Assembly: GCF_009932555.1 (NCBI RefSeq)
Contig: NZ_BLJO01000006.1
Location: 556,448-620,447 of the forward strand
From: Steroidobacter agaridevorans
Lineage (GTDB): Bacteria; Pseudomonadota; Gammaproteobacteria; Steroidobacterales; Steroidobacteraceae
Length of the DNA: 64,000 nucleotides
Direction of reading: 5' to 3'
Below, piece by piece: positions 37,288 through 45,869 of the stretch. The notes under the pieces are model-generated. The model was not told where the DNA came from. It searched no databases and was given only the letters and a program-made list of their open reading frames with translations. Positions within the stretch are counted from its first letter, which is position 1, and every line of letters starts with the position of its first letter. The translations under genes were made by a program, and so were the position numbers.

Positions 37288-37488
37288 TTTCGCGCCTTTT
37301 CCACGGAACTCGAAGTTGCTTCACAACTTGCGGAAGGGGCATGGCGGCGCCGCTCGCCATTCCGTAAAGTCTGACGGTCCCCGGTCGATGTTTTGAACGA
37401 GGCTCACAAGCGCAGCCTGTGACCTCATTCGTCGTTTCCCCGAGGGCTGACTGCTACAGTTGCTCCACTCTTTTGACTTTGCACGTCC

Positions 37489-37776
37489 ATGATCTGGTTC
37501 GTTCTCTTTGCCAGCACGGTGTTCGGCCTGTACTTCTGGCGTCAGTACGCACAGAGGCAGCGCGAGTTGAACAGCCCGCTCGCCAGCCATCGCTCCGGCC
37601 ATAGTCACATCGGCCAGGTCGTGGTGTTGGAGCAGGGGCTGCAGAACGGCGCGGGCCGCATCCGTCTGGGCAATCGCGATTGGAACATTCGCGGGCCGAA
37701 TCTGCCGCCGGGCGCGAAAGTTCGGGTCACCGGCGTGGACGGCACGGTGCTGCTGGTCGATCGAGTCGCCGCCTGA
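37489..37776 (+). CDS. NfeD-like small membrane protein
   Basis: This 95-aa protein starts with one membrane helix (MIWFVLFASTVFGLYFW) and continues with an OB-like domain matching the NfeD C-terminus (GQVVVLEQGLQNGAGRIRLGNRDWNIRG, PPGAKVRVTGVDGTVLLV). Full NfeD proteins have more membrane helices, so this is a single-pass short form. No protease or stomatin partner is adjacent. A strong hairpin pair follows its stop. Confidence 0.7.
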   Translation: MIWFVLFASTVFGLYFWRQYAQRQRELNSPLASHRSGHSHIGQVVVLEQGLQNGAGRIRLGNRDWNIRGPNLPPGAKVRVTGVDGTVLLVDRVAA

Positions 37777-37781
37777 AGGTA

Positions 37782-37840
37782 GCCCGGGAAAAGTCGCGCC
37801 TTTTGCCGGGCGTGTCGAAAGGGCCTCGGCCGCTTTCGAC
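37782..37840. terminator. Tandem hairpins between convergent genes
   Basis: Two stem-loops lie between the NfeD-like gene and the convergent exported-protein gene. The first (37782-37811) pairs GCCCGG...CCGGGC with an inner AAAAG/CTTTT stem around TCGCGC. The second (37814-37840) pairs GTCGAAAG with CTTTCGAC, enclosing GGCCTCGGCC. They probably end transcription in both directions. The first shares a 19-base core with a hairpin at 49717. Confidence 0.6.
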
Positions 37841-37852
37841 CATCAAAATTGA

Positions 37853-38992
37853 CTAGCGGCAGCCGTTTTCTTTCTTCGCGCGCTCGCCGTTATCTTTCCA
37901 TAACGTTTCGGCTTGCGACTTCGCCGCATCCAGCACCTGCGTGGGCTGGCCTTTTTCCAGCATCGGAATGCTTTGCGCGAAGCCCAGCGACGTGACGATG
38001 TAGGCGTCGCCCATGCAGCCGGCTTCATTCAACTGATCTCCGAAATACTGCCACGCCAGCAGTTGCACGCGCGGCATCTGCCGGCCCCATGGCATGCGCA
38101 CCATGGACAAGAACGCCGTCGGCTCGCCATCGCGTGCGGCGTCGGTGCCGAACGCCAGTGCGGTACGCGCATCGGCGGGATGACCATCGCAGCCGAGCGA
38201 CATGCAGTTCGCCAGGTCCAGTTTTGCTTTCGGCATGCTGCGGCCGGCGACCTTGAGCAGATCGCGGATCTTGCTGACGTTCTCGGTGGTCTCGCCGCGC
38301 TGAACGGCCATCAACAGATTGCTCGCCGCTGCATACATCGCAGGTGCGTAATTTTTACTGATCGCTGTCTGTAACAGGGCTTCGCGCTTGGCGGGATCGC
38401 GAACGAACTGCGCCAACTCGGCAGCGCTCGCCGGATCGCCGGCTTCCGCTGACGCACGCAAGCGCGATTCGATACCGGCAAAATCGAAGCGCGCCTGGCT
38501 GCAACCTTGTTTGGCGCGTGGACTGAATTCAGCTTGGGCTTTGAGCACGCCGGCAACCCGACCGGCCCGTTCCGCCGGAAATTGTTTGGCGACTTGCGGC
38601 AGCTGTGCCTGCCAATCCTGTTGGCGCGACTGGGACACCGAATTGCACAAGTGCTGAATGCGCACGAGGGCAATGTTCGCATCCCGATTTCCCTGCGCGG
38701 CGAGCGTGCTCAAGCCCGCGACGGCTTTGTCCGCCTCGCCACGCGCGATCTGATCGATCGCTTCATCGCCGATGCTCAGCCCGCGAAAGTTTCGAAACGT
38801 GGTGACCCGCTGCAGCGTTTGCTGAAACTGGGTTTCATCCGTCGGCGCGATGGTCACTGGTGGCGCTTCCGGCGGGGCTTCGGGAGGAGCCGCCTGCTTG
38901 GGCTTTTCGATGGCGGAGGCGGCGCTTTGAATCAAGAGCAGCGCTGCCGCGATGGCAGCGCTGCGTAGCGTTCCGTGAAAGCTGCGATTCAT
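37853..38992 (-). CDS. Exported protein with Sel1/TPR-like helical repeats
   Basis: The start at 38992 gives a clean signal peptide (SAAIAAALLLIQSAASA). A longer in-frame ORF reaches back through the 108-bp repeat and is unlikely. The mature 355-residue protein is Ala/Gln-rich and mostly helical, with Sel1-like blocks (DPASAAELAQFVRDPAKREAL, NYAPAMYAAASNLLMAVQRG), and ends with a Cys-containing segment (NEAGCMGDAY). Such repeats usually mediate protein binding in the periplasm. Its partner is unknown. Confidence 0.65.
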   Translation of the reverse strand: MNRSFHGTLRSAAIAAALLLIQSAASAIEKPKQAAPPEAPPEAPPVTIAPTDETQFQQTLQRVTTFRNFRGLSIGDEAIDQIARGEADKAVAGLSTLAAQGNRDANIALVRIQHLCNSVSQSRQQDWQAQLPQVAKQFPAERAGRVAGVLKAQAEFSPRAKQGCSQARFDFAGIESRLRASAEAGDPASAAELAQFVRDPAKREALLQTAISKNYAPAMYAAASNLLMAVQRGETTENVSKIRDLLKVAGRSMPKAKLDLANCMSLGCDGHPADARTALAFGTDAARDGEPTAFLSMVRMPWGRQMPRVQLLAWQYFGDQLNEAGCMGDAYIVTSLGFAQSIPMLEKGQPTQVLDAAKSQAETLWKDNGERAKKENGCR

Positions 38993-39014
38993 GTGAATAG
39001 CCGCCCCCCACGAC

Positions 39015-39122
39015 GGGTGAGTACGGGTGCCTTTTCGAGGCGACTTAACGTCGCCTCGAACCGTGCGAACGCCGGTACACGGAAGTACCGGCTGGCCGAC
39101 GTCCCAGGGATGGTTACTTGAG
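39015..39122 (+). repeat. 108-bp intergenic hairpin repeat, copy 1
   Basis: This copy and the one at 42362-42469 are the same length and agree at about 95 of 108 positions by hand alignment, with no gaps. It contains two perfect stem-loops: TTCGAGGCGAC / GTCGCCTCGAA around TTAAC (39034-39060) and GCCGGTAC / GTACCGGC around ACGGAA (39071-39092). It lies between two leftward genes and its end reaches the last codons of the SIMPL gene. Confidence 0.85.
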
Positions 39123-39857
39123 ACCCGGCTCATTCGGAATCAGATCGTACTCGACCTGCACGTTGCCGTTGAATCCCATCTGGCCGCTTTGATAGGAGCC
39201 GGCCGCGTCGGAAGCCATCTCGGCGCGAGCCATGTTGGCCTTCATCATCGGCACTGGCGGCGGCACGAAGCCGGAGCTGGCGGAAATCGTACGCGGCGCG
39301 CCCAGACGAGCGTTGGCGGCCTTGGCCACGGCTTCCGCATTCAGCTTCGCGTCAGCAACGGCCTTCGCGAGCGCCTCGCGCTCCAGATCGCGCCGCTTGG
39401 TCGAGTCCAGGCGCGGATCGCCGACCGAATTCACGCCGAGGTCGAACGACTTCTCCATCAGCTGACCGAGCTTGTCCAGATCGCGCAGCTCGATTTCGAT
39501 CTGACGCGACACGAAGTAGCCGATCAGGTTGCGTTCCTTGGCGTTGTTGTCCCAGTTGTACTCGGGCTGCACGTTGACGCGCGTGGTGCGCACGTATTTC
39601 TGATCGATCTTCAAATCGCGCGTCAGTTTCAGCACGGCGTCGACGGTCTTCGAGACTTCGTTGCGCGCGTCTTCCATCTTCGGCTTGCGCGCCTCGACGC
39701 CCAACGTGACCAGGGCGCGATCCGGCTCAGCCTGAATCTCACCTTGACCGGAGACGCTGATGGTGCGCGGACGCTCGACTTCCGCGCCGGCAGCCCAGCC
39801 GGATACCAACAACGCGCAAGCGGCGGCGGTGCTGAGCTGAAGAGTTCTGAATGTCAT
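39114..39857 (-). CDS. Exported SIMPL (DUF541) domain protein
   Basis: The 247-aa protein has a signal peptide (QLSTAAACALLVSGWAAG) and the SIMPL pattern throughout: RTISVSGQGEIQAEPDRALVTLGVEA, VSKTVDAVLK, VRTTRVNVQPEY, IGYFVSRQIEIEL and the C-terminal ALAKAVADAKLNAEAVAKAA. Homologues such as YggE are periplasmic proteins linked to oxidative stress. It lies alone between the exported helical protein and gmk. Confidence 0.88.
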   Translation of the reverse strand: MTFRTLQLSTAAACALLVSGWAAGAEVERPRTISVSGQGEIQAEPDRALVTLGVEARKPKMEDARNEVSKTVDAVLKLTRDLKIDQKYVRTTRVNVQPEYNWDNNAKERNLIGYFVSRQIEIELRDLDKLGQLMEKSFDLGVNSVGDPRLDSTKRRDLEREALAKAVADAKLNAEAVAKAANARLGAPRTISASSGFVPPPVPMMKANMARAEMASDAAGSYQSGQMGFNGNVQVEYDLIPNEPGLK

Positions 39858-39968
39858 GTGAATGTTCCTTGCTTACAAGCCGCTGATCCGCGGCAGGTCA
39901 GAAGCTTTGTCCATGGCGCCGGCGGCAAGTTCAGCGTCCGGCCGCACGAGAAAAAAATATCGCCGCGC

Positions 39969-40598
39969 TCAACCCAACAAGCGTCGTATCAACGTTTGTA
40001 GCTCGGATCGGTCACGGCGCAACCCGTCTCCCAGGCCCGCGACGATCATTTCGAGCTCAGCGGTGGCGCGCTCGAAGTCGTCGTTGACGACGACGTAGTC
40101 GAACTCGTTCCAATGTGACATGTCGGCGATCGAGTCGCGCAGGCGGCGCGCGATGACCTCGTCGTTGTCCGTTTGCCGGCCGCGCAGACGTTGTTCGAGC
40201 GCTTCGCGCGACGGCGGCAGGATGAAAATGGACTGACATTCGGGCATGGCGCGGCGAATCTGTTGCGCGCCCTGCCAGTCGATTTCGAGCAGCACGTTCT
40301 CGCCCTTGCGAAGCATGCTTTCGACTTGAGGTTTCGAAGTGCCGTAATAGTTGTCGAACACCCGGGCGTGCTCGAGGAACTCGCCGGCGGCGACCATGCG
40401 CTCGAATTCGGCATGATCGACGAAGAAGTAATCGCGGCCGTCTTGTTCGTTGGGCCGCGGCTTGCGAGTCGTATAAGAAATAGAAAAGCGCAGCGACGTC
40501 ACGCGCGCCATCAACGCGCGGACCAGCGTCGTCTTGCCCGCACCCGACGGCGCGGCGATCACAAAGAGTTTTCCTCGGGTTACCGACACTGCACTCAT
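39969..40598 (-). CDS. gmk: Guanylate kinase
   Basis: This protein is 209 aa with the start at 40598 (overlapping yicC by 4 bases). A longer frame running back through yicC is a shadow. It has the P-loop IAAPSGAGKTTL, the GMP-binding SYTTRKPRPNEQDGRDYFFV and LEIDWQGAQQIR. It phosphorylates GMP to GDP with ATP. The yicC-gmk coupling is common in Proteobacteria. Confidence 0.97.
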   Translation of the reverse strand: MSAVSVTRGKLFVIAAPSGAGKTTLVRALMARVTSLRFSISYTTRKPRPNEQDGRDYFFVDHAEFERMVAAGEFLEHARVFDNYYGTSKPQVESMLRKGENVLLEIDWQGAQQIRRAMPECQSIFILPPSREALEQRLRGRQTDNDEVIARRLRDSIADMSHWNEFDYVVVNDDFERATAELEMIVAGLGDGLRRDRSELQTLIRRLLG

Positions 40599-41461
40599 TC
40601 CACGTTCTGTACTTGTTCGCGCATCTGCTCGATGGCGACTTTCATGTCCACCGCGGCGCGCGTGGTTTCGCTGTCCTGAGACTTGGATGAGAGCGTGTTG
40701 GCTTCGCGATTCAGCTCCTGCATCAGGAAGTCCAGGCGGCGGCCGGCGGGCTCGGCGGAATTCAGCACCGAGGTCACTTCCTCCAGATGCGCGCCGAGGC
40801 GGTCCAATTCCTCGTCGACATCCATCTTGTGCGCGTACAGCACCAGTTCCTGCTCCAGGCGCTCGGGATCCGCCGTCGTGCCGAGTTGCGCGATCCGCTC
40901 GACGATACGTTCTCGCATGCGCCGCGAAACTTCCGGCAAGCGCGCGCGCACTGCTTGGACTTGTGTGCGCATTGTCGAACACCGGGCCAGCAACAACTCG
41001 CGAATCCGTTGTCCTTCGCGCAGGCGGGTGTCGTTCAACTCGTTCAGCGCTTCCTGCACGAGCTCCAACGCGGCCGCGAGCACCGGCTTGATGTCCACTT
41101 CCGCTTCGCGCACCACACCGGGCCAGCGCAACACATCGATCGGACTGACCGGCGCGGGATACTTCAGCTGGCCCCGGACCTGCTCCACGCGGGCGACCAA
41201 CTCGTCCAGCAACTGCGAATCCAGCTCCAGCGAGCGCTGCGTGCCGGCGGCCGACTTCAGGTACAGGTTGGCGTCCACCTTGCCCCGGCGCAGCGCCGCC
41301 GTGATCGCCTGGCGCACGTCGTTGTCCAGCGCCTTCAGCTCTTCCGGCAGGCGCAGCGAGGTCTCGAGGTAGCGATGGTTCACGGTGCGCAGCTCGCACA
41401 CCAGCGTACCCCATGGGCCCTGGCGCTCGCGCCGGGCGAAACCTGTCATGCTGCGGATCAT
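40595..41461 (-). CDS. YicC family endoribonuclease-like protein
   Basis: The 288-aa protein begins MIRSMTGFARRE, the typical YicC start, and has the family patterns ELRTVNHRYLE and the C-terminal ELNREANTLSSKS. YicC of E. coli is reported to cleave RNA. It overlaps gmk by 4 bases and is divergent from the PP2C gene. No key motif is missing. Confidence 0.93.
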   Translation of the reverse strand: MIRSMTGFARRERQGPWGTLVCELRTVNHRYLETSLRLPEELKALDNDVRQAITAALRRGKVDANLYLKSAAGTQRSLELDSQLLDELVARVEQVRGQLKYPAPVSPIDVLRWPGVVREAEVDIKPVLAAALELVQEALNELNDTRLREGQRIRELLLARCSTMRTQVQAVRARLPEVSRRMRERIVERIAQLGTTADPERLEQELVLYAHKMDVDEELDRLGAHLEEVTSVLNSAEPAGRRLDFLMQELNREANTLSSKSQDSETTRAAVDMKVAIEQMREQVQNVE

Positions 41462-41537
41462 TATTTCGTGCCGTTGGGAGAGATTAAGGCAAACGCTGTC
41501 TTACACGGTGCGTGACGCGATGCTATAAAGCGACGCC

Positions 41538-42335
41538 TTGAAAGGGGCAAGTGTATCAGCTGAAGAGCCGTCCGGCCGGAGCCCGCGCTTGCGGATCGAG
41601 CATGCAGATTTAAGTCTGATCGGTGATCGTGAGGACAACCAGGACCGTGTGACCGTCGCTGCCACCGATAAGGCCGCGCTGCTCGTGGTCATCGATGGCA
41701 TGGGCGGTCATTCCGATGGCAGCCGCGCCGCCGATACGGCGCTGAAAAGCCTCCTCGATTCCTTCCAGCAAACGCCCTTGCCGATGTTCGATCCCATCGG
41801 CTTTCTGCATTTGTCGCTGAGCCGCGCGCATGACGACGTCGCCCGCCTGGGCAACGGCCAGAGCATCGATGCGCGCCCGCGCGCCACGATCGCTGTGTGC
41901 CTGGTCCAGGAAGGCGCAGCTTACTGGGCGCATGTCGGCGACAGTCGCATCTATCACATCCGCCACGGCAAGCTGGTGACGCGCACCCGCGACCACAGCC
42001 ATGTCGAGCTGCTGTTGCGCGAAGGCAAGATCACCGAGGAAGAGCTGCCCAATCACCCGATGCGCAATTTCGTCGAATGCTGCCTCGGCGGCGATCCGGC
42101 GATCCCGGAGATGACCATCAGCGGCCGGCATGCACTGCAGGCTGGCGACGTGCTGCTGTTGTGTACCGATGGCATCTGGGCAAATCTGCGCGACATGGAT
42201 ATCGCCGCATTTTTCCGTGACGACACGCAGCAACTGCGGGCCTGGCTGGAAGCCCTGGGCCGCCGCGCAGTTCAGGCGGCGTCGCCTTTCAGCGATAATT
42301 CCACCGCTGCGGTCATGCGCTACATCGGCGCCTGA
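41538..42335 (+). CDS. PP2C-type serine/threonine phosphatase
   Basis: This 265-aa protein shows the metal-dependent PP2C motifs RIEHADLSLIGDREDNQD, DGMGGHSDG, AHVGDSRIYHIR, LCTDGIWANL and PFSDNSTAAV, so the metal-binding Asp residues are in place. No in-frame ATG exists near the start. TTG 41538 is the earliest candidate and TTG 41589 a shorter one. No kinase gene is adjacent. It precedes rph with the second 108-bp repeat in between. Confidence 0.88.
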   Translation: MKGASVSAEEPSGRSPRLRIEHADLSLIGDREDNQDRVTVAATDKAALLVVIDGMGGHSDGSRAADTALKSLLDSFQQTPLPMFDPIGFLHLSLSRAHDDVARLGNGQSIDARPRATIAVCLVQEGAAYWAHVGDSRIYHIRHGKLVTRTRDHSHVELLLREGKITEEELPNHPMRNFVECCLGGDPAIPEMTISGRHALQAGDVLLLCTDGIWANLRDMDIAAFFRDDTQQLRAWLEALGRRAVQAASPFSDNSTAAVMRYIGA

Positions 42336-42361
42336 GCCGCAATCCAATCGGCTTCCGAGGA

Positions 42362-42469
42362 GGGTGAGCGCGGATGCCTTTTCGGGGCGACTTAACGTCG
42401 CCACGAACCGCGCGAACGCCGGTACACGGATGTAACGGCTGGCCGACGCTCCAGGGAAGGCTGCTTGAG
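42362..42469 (+). repeat. 108-bp intergenic hairpin repeat, copy 2
   Basis: Same element as at 39015-39122. Each of the two stems now has one mismatch (TTCGGGGCGAC against GTCGCCACGAA; GCCGGTAC against GTAACGGC). It lies between the PP2C gene and rph, ending 10 bases before the rph start, and its final GAGG may act as the rph ribosome site. Confidence 0.85.
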
Positions 42470-42479
42470 GTAACTTTTA

Positions 42480-43205
42480 ATGAAATCCAGACCCAGTGGC
42501 CGCGCTCCCGATGAGCTGCGGCCGATCCGCATTACTCGTCGTTTCACCCGTCATGCCGAAGGCTCGGTGTTGATCGAGTGCGGTGACACGCGCGTGCTTT
42601 GTACCGCGAGCGTCGAGGAAACCATCCCCTCCTTCCTGCGCAACTCAGGCAAGGGCTGGGTGACCGCTGAATACGGCATGCTTCCGCGTGCGACTCACAC
42701 TCGCAACAAGCGCGAGGCGGCGTCCGGTAAGCAAGGCGGTCGCACGCTGGAGATCCAGCGCCTGATCGGCAGAGCCTTGCGCGCGGTGATCGATTTGAAG
42801 GCGCTCGGCGAGCGCACGATCACCGTCGACTGCGACGTTCTGCAAGCGGATGGCGGCACGCGCACGGCCTCGATTACCGGCGGCTATGTGGCGATGGTCG
42901 ATGCCGTGAATTCACTCGTGCGCAAGGGCGTGCTGCGCGACAGCCCGATCCATGGCCAGGTGGCGGCGATCTCGGTCGGCATCTGGGCGGGACAGCCGGT
43001 GCTGGATCTGGATTACGCCGAAGACTCCGAGGCCGAGACCGACATGAACATCGTCATGAACAATGGCGGCGGTTTCATCGAGGTGCAGGGCACGGCCGAG
43101 GGGCATGCCTTCCGGCGCGACGAGCTCGATGCCCTGTTGAACCTGGCCGCGAACGGTTGCGGTCAGCTGCTGGCGCGCCAGCTCGAAGCGTTGCACGCGG
43201 ATTGA
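42480..43205 (+). CDS. rph: Ribonuclease PH
   Basis: The 241-aa protein matches RNase PH length (238) and has [65 protein letters not shown] and the [18 protein letters not shown] phosphorolytic site. It trims tRNA 3' ends using phosphate. The C-terminus is intact, unlike the truncated E. coli K-12 allele. rdgB follows 10 bases later. Confidence 0.97.
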   Translation: MKSRPSGRAPDELRPIRITRRFTRHAEGSVLIECGDTRVLCTASVEETIPSFLRNSGKGWVTAEYGMLPRATHTRNKREAASGKQGGRTLEIQRLIGRALRAVIDLKALGERTITVDCDVLQADGGTRTASITGGYVAMVDAVNSLVRKGVLRDSPIHGQVAAISVGIWAGQPVLDLDYAEDSEAETDMNIVMNNGGGFIEVQGTAEGHAFRRDELDALLNLAANGCGQLLARQLEALHAD

Positions 43206-43215
43206 GCGGGCCCCG

Positions 43216-43821
43216 ATGCGTCTGGTGATCGCCACCGGCAATGCCGGCAAATTGAAGGAGCTGCGCGAGCTGCTGCCGCCGCCGGCATTCGAGGTCCTGC
43301 CGCAGTCGCAGTTCACCTCGGTGAGTGTCGAGGAGACCGGGCTGACGTTCGTCGAGAACGCCATCCTGAAAGCGCGGCACGCGGCGGAAGCGTCTGGATT
43401 GCCGGCCATCGCCGACGATTCGGGCCTCGAAGTCGATGCCCTCGAGGGCGCGCCCGGCATCTACTCGGCGCGCTATGCCGGTGAAGGTGCGAGCGACGAA
43501 GACAATCTGCGCAAGTTGCTCGCCGCGCTCGAAGGCAAATCGCCGGCAGAGCGCACGGCTCGTTATCAATGCGCGTTGGTGTACCTGCGCGCGCCGCGCG
43601 ATCCGTCGCCGCTGATCTGTCAGGCGAGCTGGGAAGGCCGCATCACCAGCAATCGTCGTGGCACGGGCGGCTTCGGCTACGACCCGATTTTCGAGCTGGC
43701 CGATCGCCCGCTGACAGTGGCGGAGTTGCCCGCGGCGGAGAAGAATCAGCTCAGCCATCGCGGCCAGGCGCTGCGAGGTCTGATCACCCAAGTGCGCGGG
43801 ATCTACCCGATCGCGTCATAG
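43216..43821 (+). CDS. rdgB: XTP/dITP pyrophosphatase (RdgB/HAM1)
   Basis: The 201-aa protein has the HAM1 motifs LVIATGNAGKLKEL, EETGLTFVENAILKARHAAE, ADDSGLEVDALEGAPGIYSARYAG and GYDPIF. It removes non-canonical purine nucleotides (ITP, XTP, dITP) from the pool. It is packed between rph and hemW and presumably co-transcribed. Confidence 0.96.
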   Translation: MRLVIATGNAGKLKELRELLPPPAFEVLPQSQFTSVSVEETGLTFVENAILKARHAAEASGLPAIADDSGLEVDALEGAPGIYSARYAGEGASDEDNLRKLLAALEGKSPAERTARYQCALVYLRAPRDPSPLICQASWEGRITSNRRGTGGFGYDPIFELADRPLTVAELPAAEKNQLSHRGQALRGLITQVRGIYPIAS

Positions 43822-43831
43822 CGAGTTGCTT

Positions 43832-44989
43832 GTGTCCCTGGTTCTGCCTCCACTCTCCTTGTACGTGCACATGCCCTGGTGTGTGCGTAAGTGTCCGTAC
43901 TGCGACTTCAACTCGCATGCGGCGCCCGAGTTGGTGCCGCAGGCTCAATACATCGACGCCTTGCTCGAAGATCTGCAGAACGACCTGGCGGCGGCACAAG
44001 GCCGCGCGCTGACTTCGATCTTCTTCGGCGGCGGCACGCCCAGCCTGTTCGCACCCGATCAGATCGGCCGACTGCTCGAAGGGGTGCGCCGACAGATCCG
44101 CTTCGATCCGGGCATCGAGATCACGCTCGAAGCGAATCCCGGCACCATCGAGCACGGCCGCTTCTCGGGCTACCGCGATGCTGGCGTGAATCGCGTGTCG
44201 CTGGGCGCGCAGACGTTCAACGAGGAACAGTTGAAGTTGCTCGGACGCATTCACGGCGCCGGCGACATCGCGCGAGCGGTGGAAGAGCTAGGGCAGGCCG
44301 GCATCGACAACTTCAATCTGGATCTGATGTACGGCTTGCCGGCGCAGAACGTCTCGCAAGCACTGCAGGACCTGGCAAGCGCGCTCGCACTTCAGCCGAC
44401 TCACCTCTCGCAGTATCAACTCACGCTGGAGCCGGGCACCGTGTTCTATCACCGCCCGCCTCCATTGCCCGATCCGGACGACTGTTGGCAGATGCAGATC
44501 GATTCTCAGGAGCTGCTGGCGACGCGCGGCTATGAGCAGTACGAAGTTTCGGCGTACGCGCGAACGGGGCGCAGGAGCCGCCACAATCTGAATTACTGGG
44601 AGTTCGGCGACTACATCGGCATCGGCGCCGGCGCGCACGGCAAGCTGACGCGACCCGATGCCGGCGGAGCGATCGTCCGGACCGCTCGAGTGAAGCAACC
44701 TCGGGAGTATTTGTCCCGCGCAGCGGATTCTAGGGTGAGCGAGCAGCGCGTGGTGCCGGCCGGGGATTTGCCGTTCGAGTTCATGTTGAACGGCCTGCGA
44801 CTGATCGACGGCTTCGACGAGGAGACGTTCGAGTCACGCACCGGCTTGTCGTTCGCCGTGCTCGAGCAGAGCGTGAGCCAGGCGGAACGAAAAGGGCTGC
44901 TCGAGCGCGATGGGGATCGACATTGGCGGGCGACGGCGGAGGGGCAGCGCTTCCTCAACGATCTGCAGGAGCTGTTCTTACCCACGTAG
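43832..44989 (+). CDS. hemW: HemW radical-SAM heme chaperone
   Basis: The start is GTG 43832 (TTG 43826 is possible). The N-terminal PPLSLYVHMPWCVRKCPYCDFNSHA contains the CxxxCxxC iron-sulfur/SAM site plus HemW-type CDFNSH. Further motifs are FFGGGTPSLF, EANPGTIE, NRVSLGAQTF and NFNLDLMYGLPAQ. HemW is related to coproporphyrinogen dehydrogenase but acts as a heme-transfer chaperone. Length 385 aa is normal. Confidence 0.93.
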   Translation: MSLVLPPLSLYVHMPWCVRKCPYCDFNSHAAPELVPQAQYIDALLEDLQNDLAAAQGRALTSIFFGGGTPSLFAPDQIGRLLEGVRRQIRFDPGIEITLEANPGTIEHGRFSGYRDAGVNRVSLGAQTFNEEQLKLLGRIHGAGDIARAVEELGQAGIDNFNLDLMYGLPAQNVSQALQDLASALALQPTHLSQYQLTLEPGTVFYHRPPPLPDPDDCWQMQIDSQELLATRGYEQYEVSAYARTGRRSRHNLNYWEFGDYIGIGAGAHGKLTRPDAGGAIVRTARVKQPREYLSRAADSRVSEQRVVPAGDLPFEFMLNGLRLIDGFDEETFESRTGLSFAVLEQSVSQAERKGLLERDGDRHWRATAEGQRFLNDLQELFLPT

Positions 44990-45445
44990 GAAAAATCCGA
45001 ACGTCGCGACGGAGCGAAAAGTTCCCTTCCCCCGACCGCAAACAGTGTGATCCGTCCCACAAAATTTTCTTTGAAAACCGATCCCTTAGCACTGCACACG
45101 GCGGGGTTATGCACACACCGGTTAGCGTGTCGTCCGCGCCCCACGTTGATGACAAAATCAAATGCGATATATCAGCAGGGCTTCGTAAGTCATTGATAGC
45201 GCAGGGTGAAATACCCTGGTGAAAAATTGAGCAATTTGACAGCGTCACAATTCTGCAAGGTCCGAGGTCGCTGCGGTGGTGAGTCATCCACAAACTTATC
45301 CACAGACTTTGTGGATAACCGCCGTCAAGTACCTACGAATCCATTCGGCCCTCGATTGCGATAAGTTTTTTTCTTGCGAGGGTGGCGTGCGGTCGCTACA
45401 CTTCGCCCCCTTTTTTCGGCCCCGTCCGACCCAAGATATAGCGCC
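44990..45445. other. 456-bp intergenic region with DnaA boxes (candidate origin or DnaA-controlled site)
   Basis: No coding sequence is visible. The stretch is AT-richer than its neighbours. It holds TTATGCACA at 45107-45115, TTATCCACA at 45296-45304 and its inverted copy TGTGGATAA at 45310-45318, all matching the TTATNCACA DnaA box, plus TCATCCACA at 45284-45292 (one mismatch). AT-rich patches occur at ~45060-45080 and ~45150-45240. The right part carries the rpmE promoter. Either a replication origin or DnaA regulation would explain the boxes. Confidence 0.5.
45374..45402 (+). promoter_or_regulatory. Sigma-70 promoter of rpmE
   Basis: TTGCGA (45374-45379) and TACACT (45397-45402) are separated by 17 bases, a near-ideal sigma-70 layout, and lie about 44 bases before the rpmE start. 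Confidence 0.65.
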
Positions 45446-45646
45446 ATGAAAGACGGCATCCATCCCGAGTACAAAGAGATCAACGTGGTCTGCAGCTGCG
45501 GTAACTCTTTCGTTACCCGCTCCACGCTGGGCCATGACCTGCAGATCGAAGTCTGCTCCAACTGCCATCCGTTCTACACGGGCAAGCAGAAGATCGTCGA
45601 TACCGGCGGTCGCGTGGACAAGTTCCGCAAGAAGTACGCTCGCTAA
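45446..45646 (+). CDS. rpmE: 50S ribosomal protein L31 (zinc-binding type)
   Basis: The 66-aa protein ([22 protein letters not shown]...) keeps the four zinc Cys residues (C16, C18, C37, C40) in VCSCGNSF and CSNCHPF. That makes it the C+ form, sensitive to zinc supply. A longer in-frame ORF upstream overlaps the promoter and is rejected. Confidence 0.97.
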   Translation: MKDGIHPEYKEINVVCSCGNSFVTRSTLGHDLQIEVCSNCHPFYTGKQKIVDTGGRVDKFRKKYAR

Positions 45647-45709
45647 GATGCGAGCCGGCTGAAGCTGGGGCGTTAAGCAGGCATTCAGCAGGCGGGCTCT
45701 ACATCGAAG

Positions 45710-45738
45710 GGGCGCTCCGGTTTCCGGGGCGCCCTTTT
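45710..45738 (+). terminator. Rho-independent terminator downstream of rpmE
   Basis: GGGCGCTCCGG and CCGGGGCGCCC pair around TTT (one G-T pair) and are followed by TTTT, a classical intrinsic terminator about 64 bases after the rpmE stop. Confidence 0.8.
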
Positions 45739-45869
45739 GTCGTTCGCGTTATTCGTGCCACCCTTTCCGAGGGGAAAGGGAATCCAGTCAGGGAACTCGC
45801 GACGATTTGCATCGACATAGAGCTATGGAGTGCAATGGCCGCCTCGCCGTTGCCGAGTTGGACGCCGCC

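Noticed and set aside
39969..41414. Long gmk frame suggesting a gmk-YicC fusion
   Set aside because: The upstream part is the out-of-frame shadow of yicC; the guanylate kinase start at 40598 is canonical.
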